From: Sphingomonadales bacterium
Lineage (GTDB): Bacteria > Pseudomonadota > Alphaproteobacteria > Sphingomonadales > Sphingomonadaceae
Length of the DNA stretch: 42,103 nucleotides
Direction: 5' to 3'
NCBI GenBank assembly: GCA_028289885.1
Contig: JAQGKX010000076.1
Location: 1-42,103, forward strand
Shown here: one piece after another, positions 11,234 to 20,286 of the stretch
Numbering within the stretch: the stretch's first letter is position 1
Layout of the letters: each line of letters begins with the position of its first letter
Position numbers and translations under genes: made by a program
Notes under the pieces: model-generated
Databases searched by the model: none
Told to the model about the DNA's origin: nothing
The model's input: only the letters and a program-made list of their open reading frames with translations

Positions 11234-11728
11234 TCAGGCCTTGCCGGGTGTGAATTTCAGCGCGGTCCCGTTCAGGCAATATCGTTTGCCAGTCGGCGCG
11301 GGTCCGTCGTCGAAGACATGGCCCAGATGCCCGCCACAGCGGCGGCAATGCACCTCGACCCGTGCCATCCCAAGCGTATGGTCTGTTTCGGTGCGAACCG
11401 CATTCGGCAAAAAGTTGTAGAAGCTCGGCCACCCGGTGCCGCTTTCGAATTTCGTGCGCGACGAGAACCCCGGGAGGTTGCACCCCGCGCACGAGAATAT
11501 CCCCGCGCGATGTTCGTTCAGGAAGGGGCTTTTGAACGGCACGTCGGTCGCGTCCTGTCGCAACGTCGCATATTGTGCCGGCGTTAGGCGCGCTTTCCAT
11601 TCGGCATCGGTCAGGTTGATTTCATAGTGACCCTTGGGCGTCGGCTTTGCGCAGGCGGTCGTCGCCAGTGTCGCACCGGCGAGGGCTACTCCCGAACTTG
11701 TGATAAAGGCGCGGCGGCTGAGCGACAT
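11234..11728 (-). CDS. msrB: Peptide-methionine (R)-S-oxide reductase with Tat-like signal
   Basis: 'MSLSRRAFITSSGVALAGATLA' twin-arginine leader; CxxC zinc motifs 'CAGCN' and 'CRRCGGHLGHVFDDGP'; catalytic region 'RYCLNG'. Confidence 0.9.
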   Translation of the reverse strand: MSLSRRAFITSSGVALAGATLATTACAKPTPKGHYEINLTDAEWKARLTPAQYATLRQDATDVPFKSPFLNEHRAGIFSCAGCNLPGFSSRTKFESGTGWPSFYNFLPNAVRTETDHTLGMARVEVHCRRCGGHLGHVFDDGPAPTGKRYCLNGTALKFTPGKA

Positions 11729-11783
11729 GATATTCTCCATCTGCATATAGCTACGCATGGGGGTAATAGATGGTTTCAGTGGC

Positions 11784-13025
11784 TCAGCGCTGAACGACGG
11801 CCTTTTTCCGGTGCCACCACCTGCGCCGTGGGCTGCCTGATTTCAGCACCCCGCTGCGAAAGCGTTTAGCGGCGAAGCGGACGATGACAACGACCCACAT
11901 CGCCTGCCATGCAAACGCGAGGAGATGTGGCCAGAGCGTCGCGTCCTGCGCGCCGCGACCCAACATCGCCAGCGGCGACGACAGCGGGAATATCGCGGCG
12001 AATGTCGCCAGCGGGCCACTCGAATCGTTGACCGTCGCCGATGCCAGCGCGAACACGGCAAGCTGCGACATGGTGATCGGCATCGATAGGGTCTGGACCT
12101 CACGCGCGCTGCTTGCCTGTGCGCCGATGCCGATGAACACGCCGCCGAGCAGCAGATAGTTCAATATGTAATAGATGACGCCAAGCCCGAGGAACAGCGG
12201 CCAGCCCATCGCGGGAAGTGGCAGCGGGATGCCCGCAGGGAGGAAGTTCACGACCGTGAGTCCAAGGACTGATCCCCAGACCGTGATGCCCGTTAGCGAG
12301 ACGCCGAGCATGGCGATCAGCTTGCCATAGAAGATTGCCTCGATCGGGACGGCGGCGGCCAGCACTTCGATGACCTTGCTCGACTTTTCCTCGACCATGT
12401 TGGACAGCAGCATCCCTGCCAGAATCAGCAACAGCGTGAACATCGTCGCCTGCGCACCGCGCGCGACGATGTGGCGCGCGGAGGAGGTTCCGCCGCCAGC
12501 AGGGTCGATCACCGTCTGTTCCAGCTTGATTTCGGGCAGGACGACACGCGCCTGTTTCAACGCGCTTTCGGTTGCCACTTCGTCGAGGATCAGGCGCACA
12601 TCATCGCCCAGACCGGCAATCTGGCGACCGGGGCCGACAAGGCGCGGTTCCCTGGGCCAGCCGGTCAGGACGATGCTTGCGCCATCCTTCTGTGCCGACA
12701 GCAGCCCGCGCGCCTGTGCGATACCCTCGCCTGCAGGCTTCACGATGCGAAGATCGGGCAAGCTGCCACCCAGCCGTGGGTTCAGACGATCGTAGGCGGT
12801 CCGGATCGGGGCGGTGTCGCGCGCCGTTCCGATTACCGCGATCGATGGACGCAGCGCCGCATCGTCCGCCCGGCCGCCGACCATGCCGAAGATTCCCCCG
12901 AACGCGAGCGCCATCATCGGTCCGAGCAGAAACAGCAGGAATGTCTTTGAAAATACCGTCGCCGTGAAGTCACGTCGCGCGATGACCCAGACCGAAGCCA
13001 GAAGCGGAAAGCGGGTCGGGTTCAT
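11784..13025 (-). CDS. ABC transporter permease (NatB-like ABC-2 exporter)
   Basis: ATG at 13025 ('MNPTRFPLLASVWVIARRDFTATVFSKTF'); C-terminal multi-TM block 'EKSSKVIEVLAAAVPIEAIFYGKLIAML'; overlaps the ATPase stop by 4 nt. Confidence 0.85.
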   Translation of the reverse strand: MNPTRFPLLASVWVIARRDFTATVFSKTFLLFLLGPMMALAFGGIFGMVGGRADDAALRPSIAVIGTARDTAPIRTAYDRLNPRLGGSLPDLRIVKPAGEGIAQARGLLSAQKDGASIVLTGWPREPRLVGPGRQIAGLGDDVRLILDEVATESALKQARVVLPEIKLEQTVIDPAGGGTSSARHIVARGAQATMFTLLLILAGMLLSNMVEEKSSKVIEVLAAAVPIEAIFYGKLIAMLGVSLTGITVWGSVLGLTVVNFLPAGIPLPLPAMGWPLFLGLGVIYYILNYLLLGGVFIGIGAQASSAREVQTLSMPITMSQLAVFALASATVNDSSGPLATFAAIFPLSSPLAMLGRGAQDATLWPHLLAFAWQAMWVVVIVRFAAKRFRSGVLKSGSPRRRWWHRKKAVVQR

Positions 13026-13966
13026 GCCACTTTCTCCGCGCCCGTGGGTGCCGCCATGTCCGCCGCTGCCTGCGCGCCGGCAATCGCAACGAACGCATCG
13101 TGCAGGCCGGGGCGCTCGATCGACAGGCTTTCGATCCCGGCCTCGCCCTGAATCAGTGCATTCAACAGCGGTTCGATGCCGTTGTCGGGCAGTTCGAAAT
13201 TCCAGTCGGTGCCATTCTGGACGGCATCGGCGGGGATCGCGCTGCGCCAGCTTCCACTCGTCGTCCGCGTCCGCAAGCGCACCTGCGGTCGCAACCGCTC
13301 CCGTGCCTCGTCCACGCGGCCCTCGAAGCGGACCTTGCCGCCTGCGATGATCGCGATCCGTTCGCACAGTCGCTCGGCATGGGCGATGACGTGCGTCGAG
13401 AACAACACTGTCGCGCCCTCGGCGGCCTGCGCGCGGATCATCGTTTCCAGCCGTCCCTGATTGAGCGCATCCAGCCCTGAAAACGGTTCATCGAGCACGA
13501 TCAGGCGCGGCTTGTGAATCAATGTGCCTAGCAATTGCACCGTTTGCGCCATGCCCTTCGACAGCGTGCGGATCGCCTTTTTCGCGGCATGACCGAGTTG
13601 ATATTCCTCGAGCAGTGCATCAGCCCGTCGCCTCCCCTCGGCCAGCGGCAAACCACGCAGGGCGCCCATGAAGGCGATCGCCTCACGCGCCTGCATCGCC
13701 GGATAAAGCCCGCGCTCCTCTGGCAAGTAGCCGACCAGCGGCGCGGCCTGCATCGGGCGATCATACCCAAGCAGCGAGCGGGTGCCTTCATCTGGGTCGA
13801 TGATGCCGAGCAGCATGCGCAGAGTTGTCGTTTTGCCCGCGCCGTTCGGGCCGAGCACGCCATAGATCGAACCCGGCGGCACAGCGAGGTCGATGCCATC
13901 GACGGCGCGCGTATCGCCGAAATTCTTGACCAGACCTTGGGCGGAAACCGCCAGCTCGATACTCAA
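13022..13966 (-). CDS. ABC transporter ATP-binding protein (NatA-like)
   Basis: Walker A 'GPNGAGKTT', signature-like 'TLSKGMAQ', Walker B 'LIVLDEP'. TTG start at 13966 preferred because it is preceded by AAGGAAA; the ORF track extends to 14017. Confidence 0.82.
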   Translation of the reverse strand: MSIELAVSAQGLVKNFGDTRAVDGIDLAVPPGSIYGVLGPNGAGKTTTLRMLLGIIDPDEGTRSLLGYDRPMQAAPLVGYLPEERGLYPAMQAREAIAFMGALRGLPLAEGRRRADALLEEYQLGHAAKKAIRTLSKGMAQTVQLLGTLIHKPRLIVLDEPFSGLDALNQGRLETMIRAQAAEGATVLFSTHVIAHAERLCERIAIIAGGKVRFEGRVDEARERLRPQVRLRTRTTSGSWRSAIPADAVQNGTDWNFELPDNGIEPLLNALIQGEAGIESLSIERPGLHDAFVAIAGAQAAADMAAPTGAEKVA

Positions 13967-14016
13967 CCGACAATTTCCTTGGCGAAAGAAGGACGTTGCC
14001 GTGTTAGCGACGCCCA

Positions 14017-15072
14017 ATGCCGCCTAGCAATACAGGACTGACCAAAGCCTTAAAGGACGAAGCCGCGCGTCTCGGCTTTGCGGCCTGTGGCGTCACGCGC
14101 GCCAATGCTTTCGATGGGCGGGAGGCACTGCAATCGTGGATCGCGGCGGGTCAGCACGGCACTATGGGCTGGATGGAGGAACGCGCGGAACAACGCGCCG
14201 CTCCGCAATCGCTCTGGCCCGAAGCATTGAGCGTGATCGCGCTGGGCATGAGTTACGCGCCCGCCGAAGACCCGCTGCGACTGGCCGGAGAGGGCGGCAT
14301 CGGCCGCATCTCGGTCTATGCGCAGGGCGCGGATTACCATGATGTCGTCAAGCGCAACCTGAAAGCACTGGCGCGCTGGTTGGTTGAGAACGGCGGTGGG
14401 CAGTTAAAGGTTTTCGTCGATACCGCGCCCGTCATGGAAAAACCGCTTGGGGCATCGGCGGGCATAGGGTGGCAGGGCAAGCACACCAATCTCGTCAGCC
14501 GCGAACATGGCAGCTGGCTGTTCCTCGGCTGCATCATGACGACGCTGGAACTGGAAGCCGACACGCCGCACCCCGACGCCTGCGGCAATTGCGACGCCTG
14601 CCAGCGCGCGTGTCCGACCGACGCTTTTCCCGCGCCCTATCGGCTCGATGCGCGGCGCTGCATTTCGTACCTTACCATCGAGCATAAGGGGCCGATCCCA
14701 CATGAATTCCGCGCCGCCATCGGCAACCGCATCTACGGCTGCGACGATTGTCTGGCGGTCTGTCCCTGGAACAAGTTCGCCGACGCCGCCCGCGCAAACC
14801 GGGCGTTTTTCGGTCGCGCGGAGCTGGCCGCGCCCGAATTGTCCGACCTGCTTGCCCTCGACGACCCGGGGTTTCGACAGGTGTTTTCGGGCAGTCCGAT
14901 CAAGCGTATTGGACGCGAGCGCATGGTCCGTAATGCTGCGATTGCCGCCGGGAACAGTGGGTCGCCGGCGCTGATCGAGCCGTTGCGGCGGTTGCTCCGC
15001 GACGAATCTGAAACCGTTGCCGAGGCAGCGGCATGGGCGCTGGAAAGCCTTACCGCGCCTCTTTCCGTCTGA
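14017..15072 (+). CDS. queG: Epoxyqueuosine reductase
   Basis: 351 aa; 2x[4Fe-4S] motifs 'CGNCDACQRACPTDAF' and 'CDDCLAVCPWN', plus HEAT-like C-terminus. Confidence 0.93.
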   Translation: MPPSNTGLTKALKDEAARLGFAACGVTRANAFDGREALQSWIAAGQHGTMGWMEERAEQRAAPQSLWPEALSVIALGMSYAPAEDPLRLAGEGGIGRISVYAQGADYHDVVKRNLKALARWLVENGGGQLKVFVDTAPVMEKPLGASAGIGWQGKHTNLVSREHGSWLFLGCIMTTLELEADTPHPDACGNCDACQRACPTDAFPAPYRLDARRCISYLTIEHKGPIPHEFRAAIGNRIYGCDDCLAVCPWNKFADAARANRAFFGRAELAAPELSDLLALDDPGFRQVFSGSPIKRIGRERMVRNAAIAAGNSGSPALIEPLRRLLRDESETVAEAAAWALESLTAPLSV

Positions 15073-15421
15073 TCATCGCCGCCACGCAACTCGCGCGGTC
15101 GATGTCGCGACCGTCGGGCTGGCGCGCGTCGATATAGGTCACGACCGGGTCACGCCCCTTCGACTCAGGATAGAGATATGCATCCAGCACGCAGATCGGC
15201 CCGCGAAATTGTAGGCGTTGCGACCCTTCCTCGTGAACGTCCTGATCGGCGGCTCCGAACAGCGCGACCAGCGCGCGCGCGTTCGCGCCCAGTACGCGTT
15301 CAAGGCCCGTGGCGCGCATCGGCGGGCTACGCGTGGGGATCACCAATGGGCGCACGGGCGGCGTCGACACGCAACCGGCGAGAAGTAGAGAAAGTAGAAA
15401 AAAGAGGCGGGAAAAACGCAT
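15050..15421 (-). CDS. Hypothetical lipoprotein
   Basis: 123 aa with lipobox 'LLSLLLAGC'; no recognised domain; overlaps queG convergently by 23 nt. Confidence 0.65.
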   Translation of the reverse strand: MRFSRLFFLLSLLLAGCVSTPPVRPLVIPTRSPPMRATGLERVLGANARALVALFGAADQDVHEEGSQRLQFRGPICVLDAYLYPESKGRDPVVTYIDARQPDGRDIDRASCVAAMIRRKEAR

Positions 15422-15550
15422 TTATGGCTCCATAGATCGAGCTTATCGAGTGCTCGCCCTTCCCCTTTTGAACCAGCCAAGTAAAGGCAGGGCATCGACA
15501 GGCTCAGGGCGAACGGTGCGAAACCCGCGCTCGCAACACCAAAGGTTTTT

Positions 15551-16543
15551 ATGACGGCGAAATACGATGTTGTGGCGATCGGCAATGCGATCGTAGATGT
15601 GATCGCAAGCGCGGACGAAGCCTTCATCACGTCCGAAAATCTGACGCGCGGGTCGATGCAGCTGATCGACGCCGACCGCGCCACCGAACTTTACGGCCGC
15701 ATGGGTCCGGGCCGCGAAGTATCGGGCGGATCGGCGGGTAATACCATCGCCGGTCTTGCTGCGCTCGGCCAGAAATGTGCGTTCATCGGGCAGGTCGCCG
15801 ACGACCAGCTTGGCGAGGTCTTCGCGCACGACATCCGTGCCCTCGGCGTTCGGTTCGACACGGAAAAGCGCGGGCAACAGCCCCCGACCGCCCGTTGCCT
15901 GATTCTCGTCACCGCCGATGGCCAGCGCACGATGAACACCTTCCTCGGCGCGTCGCAATTTCTGCCCGCCGCCGCCATCGACCATCAACTGATCGCGGAT
16001 GCTGCCATATTGTATCTCGAAGGCTATCTTTGGGACCCCGAAGAACCCCGCGCAGCGATGCGCGCCGCCATCGACACGGCAAAGGCGAATGGTCGCAAGG
16101 TTGCTTTCACTTTGTCCGACGGTTTCGTGATCGACCGTCATGGTGACGATTTCCGCAAGCTGATCGAGGCGGGCGACATCGACATATTGTTCGCCAACGA
16201 CGGCGAGGTCCATGCGCTGATGGGCACGGCCGACGTCGCGAGCGCGGTCACGGCGCTGTCGGCGAAGGTCCAGACTTTGGTCGTAACGCACGGTGCCGCC
16301 GGAGCCGAGGCGCACAGCGGCGGCGAACATGCGCGTGTCGTTGCCGAACCCGTCGCGCAGGTGGTCGATACGACCGGGGCAGGCGATCTGTTCGCGTCGG
16401 GCTTCCTCAGCGGACAGGCGCAGGGCCGTTCGCTCGAAGACAGTTTGATCATGGGCGCGGTCTGTGCCGCCGAAGTGATCTCGCACTATGGGCCACGTCC
16501 GGAAGGCGACCTGAAGGCGCTGGTGGCGAAGCGGCTGGGGTGA
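15551..16543 (+). CDS. Adenosine kinase / PfkB-family sugar kinase
   Basis: 330 aa; 'GGSAGNTIAGLAALG' and PfkB signature 'DTTGAGDLFASGFL'. Confidence 0.9.
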   Translation: MTAKYDVVAIGNAIVDVIASADEAFITSENLTRGSMQLIDADRATELYGRMGPGREVSGGSAGNTIAGLAALGQKCAFIGQVADDQLGEVFAHDIRALGVRFDTEKRGQQPPTARCLILVTADGQRTMNTFLGASQFLPAAAIDHQLIADAAILYLEGYLWDPEEPRAAMRAAIDTAKANGRKVAFTLSDGFVIDRHGDDFRKLIEAGDIDILFANDGEVHALMGTADVASAVTALSAKVQTLVVTHGAAGAEAHSGGEHARVVAEPVAQVVDTTGAGDLFASGFLSGQAQGRSLEDSLIMGAVCAAEVISHYGPRPEGDLKALVAKRLG

Positions 16544-16580
16544 TGTACGTGTCGGGTAACTTGAAAAGCAGGAGTGACGC

Positions 16581-17093
16581 ATGAAGACCAGGGTTTTACG
16601 CGCGATGGCCGCCGTTTCGATCCTTACGATCACCGTGCCGGCGTCGGCAGTCCCCGGCCCTCGCGTATCTGTCGCCACCGTTGCCGAACTCCATCAGCCG
16701 CTCCCGCTTCCCTATGACGAGAAAGCCGACGCCGATCGCCAGGTCGCTCAGGCCAAGGCGCGCGCAAAAGCCAGTGGCAAGCGGTTGCTAATCGATATGG
16801 GCGGCAACTGGTGTCCGGATTGCCGCGTTCTGGCGGGGATTTTCGAACTGCCCGAGGTCAAGGCCTTCATCGAGCGTCATTATGTCGTCGTGACCGTCGA
16901 TGTCGGACGTCTCGACAAGAACCAGCAGATCGCCCGGCATTATGGCATTCAGAAACTGAATGGCGTGCCAGCCGTGCTGATCGTCGATCCCCGCACGGAC
17001 AAACTGTTGAACGCAGACCGCCTGTTCGCGCTTTCCGACGCAAGGCACATGACGCCGCAAGCGCTCGCCGACTGGCTGGCGCAGTGGATCTAG
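16581..17093 (+). CDS. Thioredoxin-family periplasmic protein
   Basis: Signal peptide-like N-terminus; 'DMGGNWCPDCRVLAGIF' CxxC motif; cis-Pro region 'LNGVPAVLIVD'. Confidence 0.85.
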   Translation: MKTRVLRAMAAVSILTITVPASAVPGPRVSVATVAELHQPLPLPYDEKADADRQVAQAKARAKASGKRLLIDMGGNWCPDCRVLAGIFELPEVKAFIERHYVVVTVDVGRLDKNQQIARHYGIQKLNGVPAVLIVDPRTDKLLNADRLFALSDARHMTPQALADWLAQWI

Positions 17094-17114
17094 TTGCGGC
17101 ACGGACTTGGTTGA

Positions 17115-17139
17115 GCCCCGGTCAATGAAAGACCGGGGC
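17115..17139. terminator. Strong hairpin, possible terminator
   Basis: GCCCCGGTC-AATGAAA-GACCGGGGC, 9-bp perfect stem; no T-tract. Confidence 0.45.
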
Positions 17140-17240
17140 GTCGATAGCAAGTAGCGACAGATCGTAATGGGAAGCCGCCATAGCTGCGGCGACCAAGCAG
17201 GCCCATTTAAGAAATCAGGCAAGTCACGCCACGGCGCACC

Positions 17241-19025
17241 TCAACCCAGCCCGTCCGCTTTTTCCGCCAGCATCAGCCACCGTTCCTCGGCCTTGTCCCG
17301 CTCGACCCGCGCGTCGGCAATCGCCTTGTTCAACGCCGCGAACTTCGCCGGATTTTTAGCGTAGAGGTCAGGATCTGCCAACAATTCCTCGTCGCGCACG
17401 ATGGCCGCTTCGATCTGCTCGATCTTCTTGGGCAAACCGTCATAATCGCGCTGGTCGATATAGGTCAGCCGGGTCTTCTGCTTCGGGGCCTCGACTGCCG
17501 CCACCTTCGGCACCGACTTCTTCTTTGACCCACTCGCGGCATTCTCGTTCCGCCGCGCTTCCCAGTCGGCGTAGCCACCGGCAACGATATCGACCTTGCC
17601 ACTGCCGTCGAGGCCCAGCGTGATCGTCACCGTCCGGTCGAGGAAATCGCGATCATGGCTGACGATCAGCACGGTGCCTTCATAATCGGCAACAACCTCC
17701 TGCAACAGGTCGAGTGTCTCGAGGTCGAGATCGTTGGTCGGTTCATCGAGCACCAGCAGGTTCGACGGCCGCGCAAATTCCCGCGCCAGCAACAGCCGCG
17801 ACCGCTCGCCACCCGACAGCGTCTTGATCGCCGCATCGACGATGTTCGGCTCGAACATGAACTCCTTCAGATAGCCCTGGATATGCTTGCGCACGCCGCG
17901 CACATCGACCCAGTCGCCACCATCGGCCACGACATCGCGCACGCTCTTTTCCGGAGCCATCAGCTTGCGCTGCTGGTCGATCACCACTGCGTCCAGGGTC
18001 TTGGCGAGGATGATCTTGCCACTGTCGGGCTGCAATTCGCCGGTCAGCAGCTTCAGCAACGTCGTCTTGCCAACACCATTGCTGCCGACCACGCCGATCC
18101 GGTCGCCGCGCTGTATCTTCAGCGAGAAGTCCTTGATGATCTCACGCCCGCCGAACGATTTCGAAACCTGCTCCGCCCGGATCACCGACTTGGTACGAAC
18201 GTCATCGCTGACGAGGCCCAGCTTGGCGGTCCCCGGTGGCCCCAACATGGCGGCCCGTTCGGCGCGCATCTCACCCAGCTTTGCCAGCCGTCCCTGATTG
18301 CGCTTGCGCCGCGCCGTCACGCCACGTTCGAGCCAGTGCTGCTCCAGCTTCAGCTTGGCATCGAGACGCTCGGCATTGCGCTGTTCCTCGGCAAAGACCT
18401 GCTCGGTCCACGCATCGAACCCGCCAAAACCGATGTCCTTGCGCCGGATACCACCACGATCCAGCCACAAGGTCGCCCGCGTCAGCCGCGTCAAAATCGT
18501 CCGATCATGGCTGATCGCGATAAACGCGCCGTTGAACCGCTTCAGCCAATCCTCAAGCCAGTCGATCGCCGCCAGATCGAGATGGTTGGTCGGCTCATCC
18601 ATCAGCAGCACGTCGGGGTTCATCGCCAAAGCCCGCGCGATACCGGCGCGACGACGCTCACCACCCGAAGCCGAATGGGCCTCGCGCGTCATGTCGATGC
18701 CGATCTGGTGCGCAATCGCTTCGACCTCATAGATATCGGGCGCGTCCGGACCCGCCATCGCATAGTCCATCAACGTCGCATGGCCGACCATCGACGGTTC
18801 CTGATCGAGCAGCACGACCTTTGTGCCCGGAACGACCGTCCGCCGCCCCTCGTCCGATTCGACCAGACCCGCCAGCAGCTTGAACAAGGTCGTCTTGCCC
18901 GCGCCATTCCGGCCGATCAGCGCCAGCCGGTCGCGCGGCGCGATGTGGATGTCGAGGTGGCGGAAAAGCCAGCCCGACCCCTGAATGATGCCAAGATTTT
19001 CGAATGCGAGGATTGCTGCGGCCAT
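17241..19025 (-). CDS. ABC-F family ATPase (Uup-like)
   Basis: 594 aa; two Walker A motifs ('GRNGAGKTT', 'GSNGVGKTT'), two signature motifs ('SASGGERRRAGIA', 'TLSGGERSRLLLA'), no TM segments. Confidence 0.93.
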   Translation of the reverse strand: MAAAILAFENLGIIQGSGWLFRHLDIHIAPRDRLALIGRNGAGKTTLFKLLAGLVESDEGRRTVVPGTKVVLLDQEPSMVGHATLMDYAMAGPDAPDIYEVEAIAHQIGIDMTREAHSASGGERRRAGIARALAMNPDVLLMDEPTNHLDLAAIDWLEDWLKRFNGAFIAISHDRTILTRLTRATLWLDRGGIRRKDIGFGGFDAWTEQVFAEEQRNAERLDAKLKLEQHWLERGVTARRKRNQGRLAKLGEMRAERAAMLGPPGTAKLGLVSDDVRTKSVIRAEQVSKSFGGREIIKDFSLKIQRGDRIGVVGSNGVGKTTLLKLLTGELQPDSGKIILAKTLDAVVIDQQRKLMAPEKSVRDVVADGGDWVDVRGVRKHIQGYLKEFMFEPNIVDAAIKTLSGGERSRLLLAREFARPSNLLVLDEPTNDLDLETLDLLQEVVADYEGTVLIVSHDRDFLDRTVTITLGLDGSGKVDIVAGGYADWEARRNENAASGSKKKSVPKVAAVEAPKQKTRLTYIDQRDYDGLPKKIEQIEAAIVRDEELLADPDLYAKNPAKFAALNKAIADARVERDKAEERWLMLAEKADGLG

Positions 19026-19033
19026 ATACTTCT

Positions 19034-19079
19034 TCTTCCCCCCTCACGCAGTTAAAGCGAAAGGGGTCGGGGAGGGGAC
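19034..19079. repeat. Solo REP-like element related to the REPINs at 9168 and 20190
   Basis: CTTCCCCCCTCACGCAGTTAAAGCGAAAGGGGTCGGGGAGGGG. Confidence 0.5.
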
Positions 19080-19179
19080 ATATTGTTCTGGAATGCTTGC
19101 TGGTCGCCATGCCCGTCCAAAGCGGTTGCCGCAAGCTATTCACAGCCTGTTCAATGCAGCGCCCCTATGCCAGAAGCCG

Positions 19180-19509
19180 ATGAACGCGATGAGAACCCTT
19201 TTTGCCAGACCAGCCTTGATGATTTTGGCCCTGCTCAGCTTGCCCGCGGTTCCGCAGGCCTATGCACAGCATCGTCCGACCGATCAGGACGAGGCTTTTC
19301 GCGGGCGTCAGGCCGGGGCTTTGCGGCCATTGCGCGAAATCGAGGGGGGCGTCGTTCCCCAGATGCAACGGCGCGGTGCCGATTATATCGGTGCTGAATA
19401 TGATGGCGGCATGGGCCGTTACCGTTTAAAATTCATGCGTGCTGGCTCGGTTATCTGGGTCGATGTCGATGGTCGTACCGGTGCGGTCGTCGGACGCGCG
19501 GGCGAATAG
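19180..19509 (+). CDS. Small secreted PepSY-like protein
   Basis: Signal peptide 'MRTLFARPALMILALLSLPAVPQAYA' then 'GRYRLKFMRAGSVIWVDVDGRTGAVVGR'. Confidence 0.7.
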   Translation: MNAMRTLFARPALMILALLSLPAVPQAYAQHRPTDQDEAFRGRQAGALRPLREIEGGVVPQMQRRGADYIGAEYDGGMGRYRLKFMRAGSVIWVDVDGRTGAVVGRAGE

Positions 19510-19525
19510 AAACAGGGAGATTGAT

Positions 19526-20188
19526 ATGCGGTTGCTGATCGTCGAAGACGAGCCGACGCTGGGCACCCAGCTCAAGACGTCGCTGGAGGGTGCGGGCTAT
19601 GCTGTGGACCTCGCGACCGATGGCGAGGATGGCCATTATCTCGGCTCGACAGAGAATTACGACGCAATCATCCTCGACCTCGGGCTGCCTGAGATCGACG
19701 GGCTGACCGTGCTCGACCGCTGGCGGAAAGAGGGCCGGACGTTTCCGGTTCTGGTCCTGACCGCGCGCGATAGCTGGTCGGACAAGGTTGCCGGACTCGA
19801 CGCAGGGGCCGACGATTATCTCGCCAAGCCGTTCCAGACCGAGGAGCTGATCGCCCGCCTGCGTGCGCTGATCCGGCGTGCCTCGGGCAATGCATCGTCC
19901 GAAATGACCGCAGGTGATGTCCGGCTGGACACGCGTTCGGGTCGCGTCACACTGGCGGGCGAACCGGTGAAGCTGACGGCGCAGGAATATAAGCTGCTCA
20001 GCTATCTGCTCCATAACAAGGGCAAGGTCGTCAGCCGCACCGAATTGATCGAACATATCTACGATCAGGATTTCGACCGCGATTCGAACACGATCGAAGT
20101 GTTCGTGACGCGTATCCGCAAGAAGCTCGGTCCCGATGTCATCACGACGATCCGGGGACTTGGGTATAGCCTCGATGAACCGGCCTAA
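19526..20188 (+). CDS. OmpR-family response regulator (PhoP-like)
   Basis: 'MRLLIVEDEPTLGTQLKTSLEGAGYAVD', winged-helix C-terminus 'LTAQEYKLLSYLL' and 'NTIEVFVTRIRKKLG'. Confidence 0.93.
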   Translation: MRLLIVEDEPTLGTQLKTSLEGAGYAVDLATDGEDGHYLGSTENYDAIILDLGLPEIDGLTVLDRWRKEGRTFPVLVLTARDSWSDKVAGLDAGADDYLAKPFQTEELIARLRALIRRASGNASSEMTAGDVRLDTRSGRVTLAGEPVKLTAQEYKLLSYLLHNKGKVVSRTELIEHIYDQDFDRDSNTIEVFVTRIRKKLGPDVITTIRGLGYSLDEPA

Positions 20189-20189
20189 T

Positions 20190-20286
20190 CTCCCAACCGC
20201 ATGGCGGAGGGGTTAGGGTTGGACCTTGAGTCTTCCGTCATCATAGAAAAGCCCCACCCCCAGCCCCTCTCGCAAGCGGTTGGGGG
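20190..20286. repeat. REPIN-like inverted repeat spanning the response regulator / histidine kinase junction
   Basis: Left arm 20190-20222 CTCCCAACCGCATGGCGGAGGGGTTAGGGTTGG; right arm 20252-20286 CCCCACCCCCAGCCCCTCTCGCAAGCGGTTGGGGG is its approximate reverse complement. Confidence 0.75.

Noticed and set aside
15443-16678. 411-aa minus-strand ORF
   Set aside because: Antisense to the adenosine kinase gene, no motif, composition typical of shadow ORFs.
17655-19055. 466-aa plus-strand ORF
   Set aside because: Antisense to the ABC-F gene; His/Arg/Gln-rich shadow translation with no domain.
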